NCBI GenBank assembly: GCA_028288705.1
Contig: JAQBNH010000007.1
Location: 434,001-498,000 of the forward strand
From: Ferruginibacter sp.
GTDB taxonomy: Bacteria > Bacteroidota > Bacteroidia > Chitinophagales > Chitinophagaceae
Direction: 5' to 3'
Length of the DNA stretch: 64,000 nucleotides
Part shown: piece after piece, positions 1 to 8,828 of the stretch
How the letters are laid out: every line of letters starts with the position of its first letter
How positions within the stretch are numbered: the stretch's first letter is position 1
The notes under the pieces: model-generated
Told to the model about the DNA's origin: nothing
The model's input: only the letters and a program-made list of their open reading frames with translations
Databases searched by the model: none
Made by a program: the position numbers and the translations under genes

Positions 1-363
1 ACTTAACATTTTTATCTCCAGGGCTTGTTGCTGGCTGGCAGAATAAGTAGCAGCACTGTTGATGGCACTGTCGCTAAAGCCATTTTTTCCCAATGCTTTA
101 AACGCCTGTTCCTTATCGTTACGCATATTGTCGAATAGTAGCTTCACATCACGGCGATGACGGCTCTTGATAGAATCTACCGCTACAAGTTGCGCAGGTG
201 AAAATCCAACTTCGCTTTTCAGGTAAGCAGACATTGGACTTTTTCTTTCCGGGCGTTTGTCCTGCGGCTTACCGGAAAGCATCATCCAGACCAGGACAAT
301 GTTCGTCAGTAACAAAATACCGATGATAAATAATAAGGTTTTGTTTTTTGATTGGTTGATCAT
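1..363 (-). CDS. Spy/CpxP-like periplasmic sensor protein (partial, C-terminus outside window)
   Basis: The reading frame enters from the left edge, so only the N-terminal 121 codons are visible. It starts at an ATG that shares its A with the stop codon of the preceding anti-sigma-like gene (TAATG overlap), which implies translational coupling. An N-terminal membrane segment (about residues 8-27, LLFIIGILLLTNIVLV) is followed by a charged helical stretch containing GFSPAQL and a SRHRRDVKLLFDNMR helix, the style of the Spy/CpxP/CnrX family, which are small helical periplasmic stress or metal sensors. Its position as third gene after an ECF sigma and a one-TM anti-sigma resembles cnrH-cnrY-cnrX. 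Which signal it senses cannot be told from the sequence. Confidence 0.6.
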   Translation of the reverse strand, partial: MINQSKNKTLLFIIGILLLTNIVLVWMMLSGKPQDKRPERKSPMSAYLKSEVGFSPAQLVAVDSIKSRHRRDVKLLFDNMRNDKEQAFKALGKNGFSDSAINSAATYSASQQQALEIKMLS

Positions 364-698
364 TATGGCTCCTGATTTTCTATATCATATAAACTAGATA
401 CCTGTATGGCGAATTCGTAGTTGGAAACAGTAGTTGTTGCCATACTGGCCGGTGTTTTAGGATTCGGATTGTTGGCCAGAACGAAAATATTTACCAGGAT
501 AAAGACAAATAACCCCAACCCGGCTACGATCGGCCGCGAAAGGAATGCGCTGGTCTTACCCCAAAAACCTGCCGTCGCCCGCGCGTTTAAACGCGACTGG
601 ATCCTGGTCAAGATGTAGGGTTGCGGCTTTGCTTTTTCAGCTCCGTCAAAACTATTCAACACCCGGTCAATTGAAGGATCTAATTCTTCCTGGTTCAT
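363..698 (-). CDS. Small single-TM putative anti-sigma factor
   Basis: This is a 111-residue protein with a cytoplasmic N-terminal part (about residues 1-50, acidic start and a helical ILTRIQSRLNARA segment), one transmembrane helix (about 55-75, IVAGLGLFVFILVNIFVLA) and a short periplasmic tail. It begins 7 nt after the sigma-factor stop and its own stop overlaps the start of the Spy-like gene. Size, topology and position fit a CnrY-like anti-sigma that holds the upstream ECF sigma at the membrane. There is no zinc-binding HxxxCxxC motif, so it is not a ZAS-type anti-sigma. The function is inferred from context only. Confidence 0.55.
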   Translation of the reverse strand: MNQEELDPSIDRVLNSFDGAEKAKPQPYILTRIQSRLNARATAGFWGKTSAFLSRPIVAGLGLFVFILVNIFVLANNPNPKTPASMATTTVSNYEFAIQVSSLYDIENQEP

Positions 699-705
699 GG
701 CAAGC

Positions 706-1275
706 TTATTTAAAATGTGTTGTATAATATGTTTTCAGCAATTCTTTTAACCTGTTCTTCGCCCTTACCTGCAAGGATTCTACCGCCATCAGGCTCAGGT
801 GCATCACATCCGCGATCTCCTGGTAGTTCAATCCTTCCAGTTTATGCAGCATGAAAGCGATGCGCTGCTTTTCAGGAAGTTTATTCATTGCCGCAAACAG
901 GATCCTCGCATCATCCTTCTTATCGAGTAAAATTCCGGGATGATTAAAAGACACCGCTTCCTCTTCTGCCGCACCGGAAAATATTTTTTTTAAGAACCCG
1001 CCATTCTTCTGCCGCTTTTTCTTTTTTTCAAAATCCAGCGCTTTGCTGATGGCGATCCTGTAAATCCAGGTACTTAATTTCGATTCGTTCCGAAATTCAT
1101 CCAAACCTTCATACACCTGCACAAAAACATCCTGTGTAATATCTTCCGCCTCTGTTTCATTTTGAATGATCCCCAACACCGCATTATATACCATATCCTG
1201 GCAGCCGGTGACGATATCGCTAAAAACGAGCGGCTCCAGTATTACGCTGAGTGGAATGGAATCGGGATGGTTCAA
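706..1275 (-). CDS. ECF-type RNA polymerase sigma factor
   Basis: This 189-residue protein has the two domains of a group 4 sigma factor. Region 2 (about 20-95) includes the -10 recognition and core-binding segments AEDITQDVFVQVYEGL and KLSTWIYRIAISKALDF. Region 4 (about 125-180) has the helix-turn-helix LPEKQRIAFMLHKLEGLNYQEIADVM. The start is a TTG; the same frame is closed by a stop a few codons upstream and no ATG precedes region 2, so TTG is the only start that keeps the domain intact. It heads a tight set with an anti-sigma-like and a Spy-like gene, and follows the outer-membrane receptor gene by about 54 nt. It probably controls an envelope or metal stress response. Confidence 0.88.
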   Translation of the reverse strand: MNHPDSIPLSVILEPLVFSDIVTGCQDMVYNAVLGIIQNETEAEDITQDVFVQVYEGLDEFRNESKLSTWIYRIAISKALDFEKKKKRQKNGGFLKKIFSGAAEEEAVSFNHPGILLDKKDDARILFAAMNKLPEKQRIAFMLHKLEGLNYQEIADVMHLSLMAVESLQVRAKNRLKELLKTYYTTHFK

Positions 1276-1329
1276 AAAAAATGAAGGTTAGATACATTTT
1301 AAAGTTATGATTTTACTTCACTCCATAAA

Positions 1330-4203
1330 TTAAAAACCCATTCCGCCCGGACCGCCCATTGGTGGCCTGTTTTCCGTGTTTTGTTTCGCTGCACCTGCTT
1401 TGGCTGTACCAAAATTTTTCAGGTTATATGTAAACGTCAGCATAAAATATTGTTGTAACACGTCATTTTGTGAATCGATGATCTCTGTTGAATTCACAGT
1501 TCTGGTGATACTCTGATTTTGTTTCAGCAGATCGAACACTGATAATTTTAACTCACCCGCATTGTTCTTCAGGAATTTTTTCCCAAGGGCTGCATTCCAT
1601 AACCAATACGATTGATTCAATCCCCCTGTTAAACCACTATATGTTTGGTTGTTCACATCGTTCTGAACAAACCAACCTTTCTTATTTAATAAATTCAGCT
1701 GCAAACCAGCTGTTTGATTCACATATTTATTCACCTGGCTCGTCTTGCCGGTTGTACGTGCATCATTAAAATTCGCATTGTAAGAAATATTGAAATCAAC
1801 AAACTCACTGATGTTACTTGCCAGTACAACACCGGTTGTGTACACGTAATTATTGGTTACGGTTGAAATATAATTTAATAAACCTGGCAGGCGGGAGTAG
1901 TTAAATCCAGCACTCAGGTTAACGGTAGTTTTAATAGATTTCACAGGCATGCTGTAAGTGAAGAAAGTATTCAAACTCCTGTATCCATCAAGGTTTACAG
2001 GTTTTACCAATTGGCCAAAACGCGGGATCACTAACCCTGGTGCTAATGTGGAATCCCCGTTTGTTGCAGTGTACACGGCATTAGAAATATAATCTTTCGC
2101 TGTTTGCACGAAAACATTCGCGAAAAAGCTCCTGCTCGTTTTTGAATTGGTGTACGTATAACGCCCGGACAGGAAATTGGTAAACGATTGTGAAAGCGCC
2201 GGGTTACCGCTGCTTACGCGTAATGGATTGCTGATATCAATTACATCCTGCAACTGGTTAACGTTCGGGAAGTTGACCGAGCTGCGATAAAATAAACGCA
2301 CATTGCTATTGGTTGAGATTTTTTTCCGCCACATCAGGTTCGGTAACAAATTGGTGAACGACTGATCTACTTTTGTAACTGACGGGAAAGTACGGTCGCT
2401 TTGCAAACGAGAGTTTTGAAAGTTCACTCCTATAGAAAACATTTCATCACGGCTTTTCATCAAACGGTAATTTAAACCGGCATTATTTGTTGTGATGGTG
2501 TTATCAAATTTGTTGGATAATGTACTGTCAAATGAAGTGTACTTCCCGCCATCATAATTAAATGTTCTGTTATCAGAACTATTTTTTTGCACAGATGGAT
2601 TGTAATCAATTTGTATCTGCCCTTTTTTACCAACAGGCTCTGTATATGCGATGCTACCACCAATAGTTTTTCCATCAGTGCTGCGATCAGCAAACTGGTC
2701 TAACACAGAATCTCTCACCGGGCTACCGTTGTTGTAATACCGATAACTGCCCTGGTTGATGGCCTCGCCGTCGTTTTGCGTAAATGTTGTATTAAACCCA
2801 AGAGAAACCGAGCGGCCTTTTTTAGAGAACGCATGGCGGAATAAAATACTGTTCCTGATATTGTAACCGTTACGATCGTTGTTGTTGTTTACGATGGCGT
2901 TGGTGGTAGAATCATCAATGCCTTTATAACTCTGCGAAATTGAATTGGATACGGAGTTATTTTTTTGCAGGTTGATACTCGGGATGATGAACAAAGAGTT
3001 GGAAGAATCGATTTTATATTCCAGGCGCATATTGATCCTGTGGTTAAAATTCTTCGAATAGCTCGTTCCAGTTTCCAGGTTGTTTATGCCATTGATCGAA
3101 TCCAGCGTTTGCGTGTTTACGCGGTAATCATTGTTGTTGATGCTGTTGTTGAAAAAGTAACTTCCTGTTACATTCAGTTTCTTTCCCCACTGATCGCCAT
3201 AGTTGATACCAAATGCATTCGTTTTACTGATACCGGCTGCCTGGCCCACGGTAAAATTATTTCCACCGCCGAAGCCGCCACCGCCTCTTCCGCCGCCGCC
3301 ACCACGGCTATTGCCGGAGCTGGTAATCCCCAATAAATCCTGGGAACCAAAGTTTTGCTGGTTGATATTATTGAAATTTCCCACAAGCGAGATCCTGCGA
3401 TTGCCATTGAAAAAACTCACGTTTCCACCGGCGGCATAACGATCATCGGTTCCGTAACCTACATATGCCCGGCCGAACTGGCCATTTTTGATCCCTGATT
3501 TTGTAACGATATTGATCGACTTCTGCGAGTTACCGTCATCGAAACCTGTGAGCTGCGCCTGGTCGCTCAACCTGTCAAATACCTGGATCTTATCTACAAC
3601 TTCAGACGGCAGGTTTTTCAGTGCCGCCGAAGCATCATCACCGAAGAAATCTTTACCATCGATCGTAACTTTTTTTACCGTTTCGCCCTGCGCAGTAACG
3701 GTACCGTCTTTTGCTACTGTAATGCCCGGCATTTTCTTGATCAGGTCTTCCGTAGTTGCATCAGGGTTCACCTTATATTGACTGGCGCTAAACTGGGCCG
3801 TATCGCCTTTCTGCGTAACTGGTGCCACTTTGGCTACCACAACAACGGTAGAAAGATCTTTACCCTGGCGATCCAGGTTTAAAGAGCCGAGATCCTTTTC
3901 ATTATTATTAATCGTAAAAAACGACACATACTGCTGGTAATTCAATGTATTGATGGTCACGATAAAGCTATCGTTAGGCACATTGCCGAAGAAAAACGCC
4001 CCGCTGCTGTCGGTCACAGTGGTTTTTACCGTACTGGAATCCAGTTGTAGTAACAAAAGCACCGTCGCCCCGGTCACCGGCTTATTATCAATCCGGTCTT
4101 TTGCCATACCTTTTACAGAAGGCGTTTGCGCCTGAACAGCGATCGCCGTCACACTCATAAAAATCGTCAGTAGAACTAATCTTAGCATAAAATTCTTTTT
4201 CAT
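1330..4203 (-). CDS. TonB-dependent receptor-like outer membrane beta-barrel protein
   Basis: The protein has 957 residues. A signal peptide (about 1-25, ending AVQAQ) is followed by a carboxypeptidase-D-regulatory-like beta domain (about 28-110), a plug-type domain (about 130-240, with MPGITV, VKKVTIDGKDFFGDD and LPSEVVDKIQVF) and a long aromatic-rich barrel region. This matches the Bacteroidota 'outer membrane beta-barrel family protein' group related to TonB receptors. The substrate is unknown. A glycine-rich run near residue 300 (RGGGGGRGGGGFGGG) and a Gly/Pro/Met-rich C-terminus are unusual. The gene lies directly upstream of the ECF sigma gene on the same strand, so co-transcription is possible. 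Confidence 0.87.
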   Translation of the reverse strand: MKKNFMLRLVLLTIFMSVTAIAVQAQTPSVKGMAKDRIDNKPVTGATVLLLLQLDSSTVKTTVTDSSGAFFFGNVPNDSFIVTINTLNYQQYVSFFTINNNEKDLGSLNLDRQGKDLSTVVVVAKVAPVTQKGDTAQFSASQYKVNPDATTEDLIKKMPGITVAKDGTVTAQGETVKKVTIDGKDFFGDDASAALKNLPSEVVDKIQVFDRLSDQAQLTGFDDGNSQKSINIVTKSGIKNGQFGRAYVGYGTDDRYAAGGNVSFFNGNRRISLVGNFNNINQQNFGSQDLLGITSSGNSRGGGGGRGGGGFGGGNNFTVGQAAGISKTNAFGINYGDQWGKKLNVTGSYFFNNSINNNDYRVNTQTLDSINGINNLETGTSYSKNFNHRINMRLEYKIDSSNSLFIIPSINLQKNNSVSNSISQSYKGIDDSTTNAIVNNNNDRNGYNIRNSILFRHAFSKKGRSVSLGFNTTFTQNDGEAINQGSYRYYNNGSPVRDSVLDQFADRSTDGKTIGGSIAYTEPVGKKGQIQIDYNPSVQKNSSDNRTFNYDGGKYTSFDSTLSNKFDNTITTNNAGLNYRLMKSRDEMFSIGVNFQNSRLQSDRTFPSVTKVDQSFTNLLPNLMWRKKISTNSNVRLFYRSSVNFPNVNQLQDVIDISNPLRVSSGNPALSQSFTNFLSGRYTYTNSKTSRSFFANVFVQTAKDYISNAVYTATNGDSTLAPGLVIPRFGQLVKPVNLDGYRSLNTFFTYSMPVKSIKTTVNLSAGFNYSRLPGLLNYISTVTNNYVYTTGVVLASNISEFVDFNISYNANFNDARTTGKTSQVNKYVNQTAGLQLNLLNKKGWFVQNDVNNQTYSGLTGGLNQSYWLWNAALGKKFLKNNAGELKLSVFDLLKQNQSITRTVNSTEIIDSQNDVLQQYFMLTFTYNLKNFGTAKAGAAKQNTENRPPMGGPGGMGF

Positions 4204-4338
4204 TGCCTGTTAGACGCCATTACTGCAGCAAAACAGGCGGTAAATAATTTTTTTTTCTGTTAATATGTTTTAACAATCCCCGTGCCCGCGATTTATGGGT
4301 TTTAAAAACTAAATTGCAGCCCTAAATTTTTCTTTTTT

Positions 4339-4860
4339 ATGAATTACAATAAGATTGTTTCTGTGACCGGCATGGGTGGGTTATATGAATTAGTTTCTTC
4401 AAAGGCAGACGGCGGTATCGTCCGTTCCCTGGAAGACAAAAGCACAAAATTTGTAAGCAACAGGGTTCATAGTTTTTCTCATTTGGAAAGCATCGAAATA
4501 TATACCGTAAAAGACAATGTGAACCTAGTGGATATTTTCGCTGCCATGAAAGAAAGCAAAGAGACTTTACCTGATGCGAAAGCAGATGCAAAAGCTATCA
4601 AAGCTTATTTTGAAAAGGTTTACCCGGATATGGATTTCGACCGCGTTTATGGCAGCGATATGAAGAAGATGGTAAAATGGTTTGAAGTGCTGAACAAAGC
4701 GAACATCGATATTAAACTTTCTTCAGGAAGCGACGAAGATGCGCAATCAGATGCACCGGTTGAAAAGAAAACAGCAGCCAGCAGCAAACCTGCAGCAAAA
4801 ACATCAGCGGTAAAGAACGCTCCTGCAAAAAAGATCAACTCGCCACGTAAAATGGCTTAA
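4339..4860 (+). CDS. DUF5606 family protein with Lys/Ala/Pro-rich tail
   Basis: The 173-residue protein opens with NKIVSVTGMGGLYELV, the conserved start of the Bacteroidota DUF5606 family. It continues with SHLESIEIYT and a second helical unit (about 75-130, AIKAYFEKVYPDMDFDRVY). The last 40 residues (KKTAASSKPAAKTSAVKNAP and following) are low-complexity, basic and Ala/Pro rich, like histone-H1-type tails, which may point to nucleic acid or ribosome binding. No signal peptide is present, so it is cytoplasmic. The biochemical role of the family is unknown. It is followed by a strong terminator and seems monocistronic. Confidence 0.85.
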   Translation: MNYNKIVSVTGMGGLYELVSSKADGGIVRSLEDKSTKFVSNRVHSFSHLESIEIYTVKDNVNLVDIFAAMKESKETLPDAKADAKAIKAYFEKVYPDMDFDRVYGSDMKKMVKWFEVLNKANIDIKLSSGSDEDAQSDAPVEKKTAASSKPAAKTSAVKNAPAKKINSPRKMA

Positions 4861-4868
4861 TATACTTC

Positions 4869-4913
4869 AGCGGGCAACGATTCGGCGACACGGATCTTGC
4901 CCGCTATTTTTTT
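4869..4913 (+). terminator. Rho-independent terminator after DUF5606 gene
   Basis: A nine-base-pair stem (AGCGGGCAA pairs with TTGCCCGCT) with a 19-nt loop is followed by A and seven T. It starts 8 nt after the stop codon. Confidence 0.8.
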
Positions 4914-4972
4914 CGCGGCCTGCGAAGCTTCATTTCCTTTCGGAAACAATTCTTATCTTAATTTATTCCATT

Positions 4973-6700
4973 ATGTATACCGCCAATATTCAAAAAACTG
5001 CGCGTAAATATTTACCGGCAGACTTTACCATTACTAACTGGACGGCACTTGAACCGATACTGAAAGAATTGCTGGAGCGCCCCATTCCTGATAAAGATAG
5101 CCTGGAAAAATGGATGCAGGATCAGAGTGAGCTGGAAGCAGCTATCAGCGAAGATGCCTGCTGGCGGCAGATCCGCATGACATGTGATACGGAAAACAAG
5201 GAACTGGAAAATGCGTTTAATTTTTTCTGTATGGAGATCCAGCCAAAGATCCAGCCTTATTCCGATGCCTTAAATAAAAAACTGGTGGCTTCCCCGTTTT
5301 TATCTCAACTGGATAAAGAGGCATACCATACTTACCTCAGGAGTATTAAAAAAAGCATTGAATTATTCCGCGAAGAAAATATTCCGCTGCAGGCAGAAAT
5401 GTCGGTTTTGCAACAACAGTTCGGGCAGATCACCGGTGCCATGATGGTAACGGTTAACGGCGAAGAATACACCTTACAGCAAGCCGCAAAGTTCCTGGAA
5501 AATCCGGATCGCAACCTGCGGGAAGAAGTTTACCGGAAAATCCAGGACCGACGTTTACAGGACAAAGAGAAGCTGGATGAATTGTTTGATAAACTGGTCA
5601 GCCTCCGAAATACCGAAGCAAAGAACGCCGGCTTTGAAAACTACCGCGATTACCGCTTTAAAGAACTGGGCCGCTTTGATTATACAAAAGAAGATTGTTT
5701 CCAATTTCACGCGGCAGTAAAACAGCATGTGTTGCCACTCGTGAATGCGATCTATAAAAAGAAAAAACAAAAGCTCGGCCTCGACCAGTTAAGGCCATGG
5801 GATATGGATGCAGAACCGGCGGGACAAACGCCCTTACGTCCGTTTAAAACCAGTGAGGAGTTATTACAAAAGTCGATTGATTGCTTTAACCAGCTCCGTC
5901 CTTTTTTTGGCGAATGCCTGCAAAAAATGCGCGAACTCAATCACCTCGACCTGGAGAGTCGCAAAGGCAAGGCACCCGGAGGTTATAACTGTCCCCTCGC
6001 AGAAAGCGGCGCGCCTTTCATCTTCATGAACGCGGCCGGCCAGATGCATGATGTAACCACAATGGTGCATGAAGGCGGGCATGCGGTGCATTCTTTTTTA
6101 GCGCACCCGTTAAAGTTGAGCGGTTTTAAAGAGTACCCGATGGAAATCGCTGAAGTGGCGAGCATGGCGATGGAACTCTTCAGTATGGATCATTGGGAAA
6201 GCTTCTTTGATAATAAAGAAGACCTGGACCGCGCAAAAGAACATCAGCTGGAAAGGGTGATCACAATCTTTCCATGGATCGCCATCATTGATAAATTTCA
6301 GCATTGGCTGTACGAACATCCTACGCATACACACGAAGAACGCACCGCGGCCTGGGTAAGTACCCTTAAAGAATTCCAGGATGAAGTGGTGGACTACAGC
6401 GGACTGGATGCTTATCGCAGCAATGCATGGCAGCGCCAGTTGCATTTGTATGAAGTGCCGTTCTATTATATTGAATATGGAATTGCGCAATTGGGTGCAA
6501 TCGGTATGTGGATGCAATACAAACAAAACCACCAGCAGGCATTGGATAATTATTGCAACGCACTTGCGCTCGGCGGCACGAAAACACTGCCACAACTTTA
6601 CCAGGCTGCCGGACTTGAATTCGACTTTTCTCCAGATAAAATTAAGGTGCTGATGGATTTTGTAGAAAAGGAAATGAAACAGCAGGAAAAAGCTGCATAA
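4973..6700 (+). CDS. M3 family oligoendopeptidase (PepF-like)
   Basis: A 575-residue zinc metallopeptidase of the thimet/oligoendopeptidase F family. The catalytic HExxH motif is HEGGH at residues 366-370 (MVHEGGHAVHSF), and the third ligand is expected in the downstream helix MEIAEVASMAMELFS. There is no signal peptide, so it probably degrades short peptides in the cytosol. Length and the mostly helical N-terminal lobe (1-330) match family members. It stands alone between two terminators. Confidence 0.93.
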   Translation: MYTANIQKTARKYLPADFTITNWTALEPILKELLERPIPDKDSLEKWMQDQSELEAAISEDACWRQIRMTCDTENKELENAFNFFCMEIQPKIQPYSDALNKKLVASPFLSQLDKEAYHTYLRSIKKSIELFREENIPLQAEMSVLQQQFGQITGAMMVTVNGEEYTLQQAAKFLENPDRNLREEVYRKIQDRRLQDKEKLDELFDKLVSLRNTEAKNAGFENYRDYRFKELGRFDYTKEDCFQFHAAVKQHVLPLVNAIYKKKKQKLGLDQLRPWDMDAEPAGQTPLRPFKTSEELLQKSIDCFNQLRPFFGECLQKMRELNHLDLESRKGKAPGGYNCPLAESGAPFIFMNAAGQMHDVTTMVHEGGHAVHSFLAHPLKLSGFKEYPMEIAEVASMAMELFSMDHWESFFDNKEDLDRAKEHQLERVITIFPWIAIIDKFQHWLYEHPTHTHEERTAAWVSTLKEFQDEVVDYSGLDAYRSNAWQRQLHLYEVPFYYIEYGIAQLGAIGMWMQYKQNHQQALDNYCNALALGGTKTLPQLYQAAGLEFDFSPDKIKVLMDFVEKEMKQQEKAA

Positions 6701-6706
6701 TATTTA

Positions 6707-6729
6707 GCCGGCCTTGTGCCGGTTTTTTT
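6707..6729 (+). terminator. Rho-independent terminator after M3 peptidase
   Basis: The hairpin pairs CCGGC with GCCGG around a CTTGT loop and is followed directly by seven T, 7 nt after the stop codon. Confidence 0.85.
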
Positions 6730-6794
6730 ATGCCGCCACATGAATGATTTTTATATATTGCGAATGAAAAATTTTTAACCCGAAACCCGCTAAC

Positions 6795-8378
6795 ATGCTT
6801 TTAAGATCCCTGTTTGTTTCCATCCTTGTATTCTTTGCTGCATTCACCTCACCGGCCCAAACCTTCAAGGTTGCCTGGGGAGACAATACAAAAATGAAAT
6901 TCGATTTTGATGATGCGGTGCCTTTGGCAGATGGTAAATTTATTGTGTTGAAACTTGAATCGAAAGGCAGGGCCGGCTTGTTCAATTATTCTGTGGAATA
7001 CAGGCCTATCCTGATGTTGATCGACAAGAACATGGAGACGATCGTAGAGAAAGAATTGCAGATCGAGGATGGGAATTCCAACATCAAAGGTTTTGAAAAA
7101 TACGGAAAGAATATCTTCTTTATCTATTCAGCGTACGATAAAGGAGAGAAGAAAACCACTGTTTATGCAATTAAAATCGATGAAACAACCTTGCGTCCTT
7201 CGGATAAGATCAACATGGGCAGTTATGAATCCGACAGTCGCGGCGACCAGGCCACGCCTGAATATAAATTGTCCAGCGATTCCTCTAAAGTGATGTTGTT
7301 TGTTGAAGGTCCCGAACGAAAAAAGGATAATAAGCGTTTTTACGTAGCGGTGTTTGATACTGATCTGAAAGCGATCTGGAAGAAAGACATTGAATTGCCA
7401 ATTGGCGACCGTTATGTGTCGATCTACGACCAGGATGTGACCAACGACGGAAAAGTTTTTGTCGCGATCAAACACTACGATAAAGAAGTGACGCGGCAAA
7501 TGGTGCGCGAAAATGGTTCTAAAGTGCCCTCGTACATTTATAAGTTGCTCGCATTTTCTCCTGAATCAGATAAAGAAAAGGAAATCAATTTTGATCTGAA
7601 TAACCAGTTCATCCAGGGCACGAAACTCGTGTATAATAAAAACAATACGATCACTGTTGCCGGCCTGTACAAAAGAAAATACAACGGAAACATTAATGGT
7701 GCATTTTATGCCAGTATTGACCCTACGCAGCTGGAAGCAAAGAACCTGAAAATGGTAGAATTTCCGACTGATCTTTTGCGGCTCGTTGACAAAGATGATT
7801 TCGGTACGGATAGCGAAAAAGATCCCGGCCTCTATTCAAACTTCCGCATTCGGCATATCATGGCGCGGCAAAACGGGAGTGTCGACCTGATCAGTGAATA
7901 CTACCGGCTGGATGTGATTACAACATACAATCCAACAACGCATTCCAGCTCAACCACTTATCGTTATTATTACGGGGATATCGTGAATACGAATATTGAT
8001 AAAGAAGGCAAGGCGGTTTTCACGCGGGTTCCTAAAGACCAGAAGCTGATGAACGCAAATATTTTCTGTGGTTATCATCCGTTTATCTACAACGACAAGC
8101 TTGTGTTGCTGTATAATGATGATGAAGATAATTTAGATCGTGACCTGGAAAAGGCACCGGATGATGTAATGAATTTCAAACAATCCGTATTTGCTGCTGC
8201 AACTATTGATGCCAAAGGCAATCTTAGCAGGCAGCCGATCTACAGCCATCGCGATGAAGATTATATCACGGTTCCGCGTTCCACAACCAGAATCTCTGAA
8301 AATAAATTCCTCATAGTGTCCGACCTTTTGAAATTATTTAAAAAGCGGACACGTTTTGGCGTGATGGAGATGAAATAA
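6795..8378 (+). CDS. Secreted protein of unknown function
   Basis: This is a 527-residue protein with a clear signal peptide (MLLRSLFVSILVFFAAFTSP, cleavage near AQT). The mature part is rich in beta strands and in repeated units of charged and aromatic residues (for example VSIYDQDVTNDGKVFVAIKH), suggesting a beta-propeller-like fold, although I cannot name a family. There are no membrane segments, Cys pairs or T9SS tail. The gene has its own upstream spacing after a terminator and converges on the Fur-family gene with only 12 nt between stops. It resembles uncharacterised periplasmic proteins common in Chitinophagaceae. Confidence 0.75.
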   Translation: MLLRSLFVSILVFFAAFTSPAQTFKVAWGDNTKMKFDFDDAVPLADGKFIVLKLESKGRAGLFNYSVEYRPILMLIDKNMETIVEKELQIEDGNSNIKGFEKYGKNIFFIYSAYDKGEKKTTVYAIKIDETTLRPSDKINMGSYESDSRGDQATPEYKLSSDSSKVMLFVEGPERKKDNKRFYVAVFDTDLKAIWKKDIELPIGDRYVSIYDQDVTNDGKVFVAIKHYDKEVTRQMVRENGSKVPSYIYKLLAFSPESDKEKEINFDLNNQFIQGTKLVYNKNNTITVAGLYKRKYNGNINGAFYASIDPTQLEAKNLKMVEFPTDLLRLVDKDDFGTDSEKDPGLYSNFRIRHIMARQNGSVDLISEYYRLDVITTYNPTTHSSSTTYRYYYGDIVNTNIDKEGKAVFTRVPKDQKLMNANIFCGYHPFIYNDKLVLLYNDDEDNLDRDLEKAPDDVMNFKQSVFAAATIDAKGNLSRQPIYSHRDEDYITVPRSTTRISENKFLIVSDLLKLFKKRTRFGVMEMK

Positions 8379-8390
8379 ACAAGGATTGAG

Positions 8391-8810
8391 TTACCCGGCC
8401 TGGCATTCCCTGCAGGCGCCGCTAACGATCATGGCAAATTTGTTTGGCTTAAAACCGGCAGGAAGCTTAACTGCAGGAACGGTTACATCATCCAGGCAAA
8501 TCGTTTTATCGCAGTTATCGCAGATAAAATGTACGTGGTTATCATGATGGTGTCCCTGCGCGCAGTTGTGTTTACATAAAGCATACAACACCGAATTATC
8601 GGTCGTCGGAATTTGATGAATGATACCTTTATCAACGAAAGTTTGCAGTGTACGGTAAACCGTCACGCGGTCAAAAGCAGCATCCGTTTGTTTTTCAATA
8701 TCAGCGTGCGCCAAAGCGCCTTCGTTTTCAAGAAAGAGGTCCAGGATTTGTTTTCTTCCTTCTGTTATACTGAGCCCGGTGCGTTTTAATATGTCTGCCT
8801 GTGTTTCCAT
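8391..8810 (-). CDS. Fur-family transcriptional repressor (Fur or Zur type)
   Basis: A 139-residue Fur superfamily regulator. The N-terminal winged helix (about 1-80) contains AAFDRVTVYRTLQTFVDKGI, the usual recognition-helix region. The C-terminal dimerisation and metal domain has a His-rich patch (GHHHDNHVHF), the structural zinc pair CDNC and a second pair CREC near the end. It lies 18 nt downstream of the SCO gene in the same orientation and close to merC, so it is probably a metal-responsive repressor for this locus. Whether it senses iron, zinc or another metal cannot be decided from sequence alone; the MerC neighbour and the nearby palindromic site make a Zur role plausible. Confidence 0.85.
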   Translation of the reverse strand: METQADILKRTGLSITEGRKQILDLFLENEGALAHADIEKQTDAAFDRVTVYRTLQTFVDKGIIHQIPTTDNSVLYALCKHNCAQGHHHDNHVHFICDNCDKTICLDDVTVPAVKLPAGFKPNKFAMIVSGACRECQAG

Positions 8811-8828
8811 TAATAATGTTTATTGAAC

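Noticed and set aside
6110..6595. 161-codon open frame antisense to the M3 peptidase
   Set aside because: It lies wholly within a clear gene on the other strand, has no domain signature, and its composition follows the antisense codon pattern.
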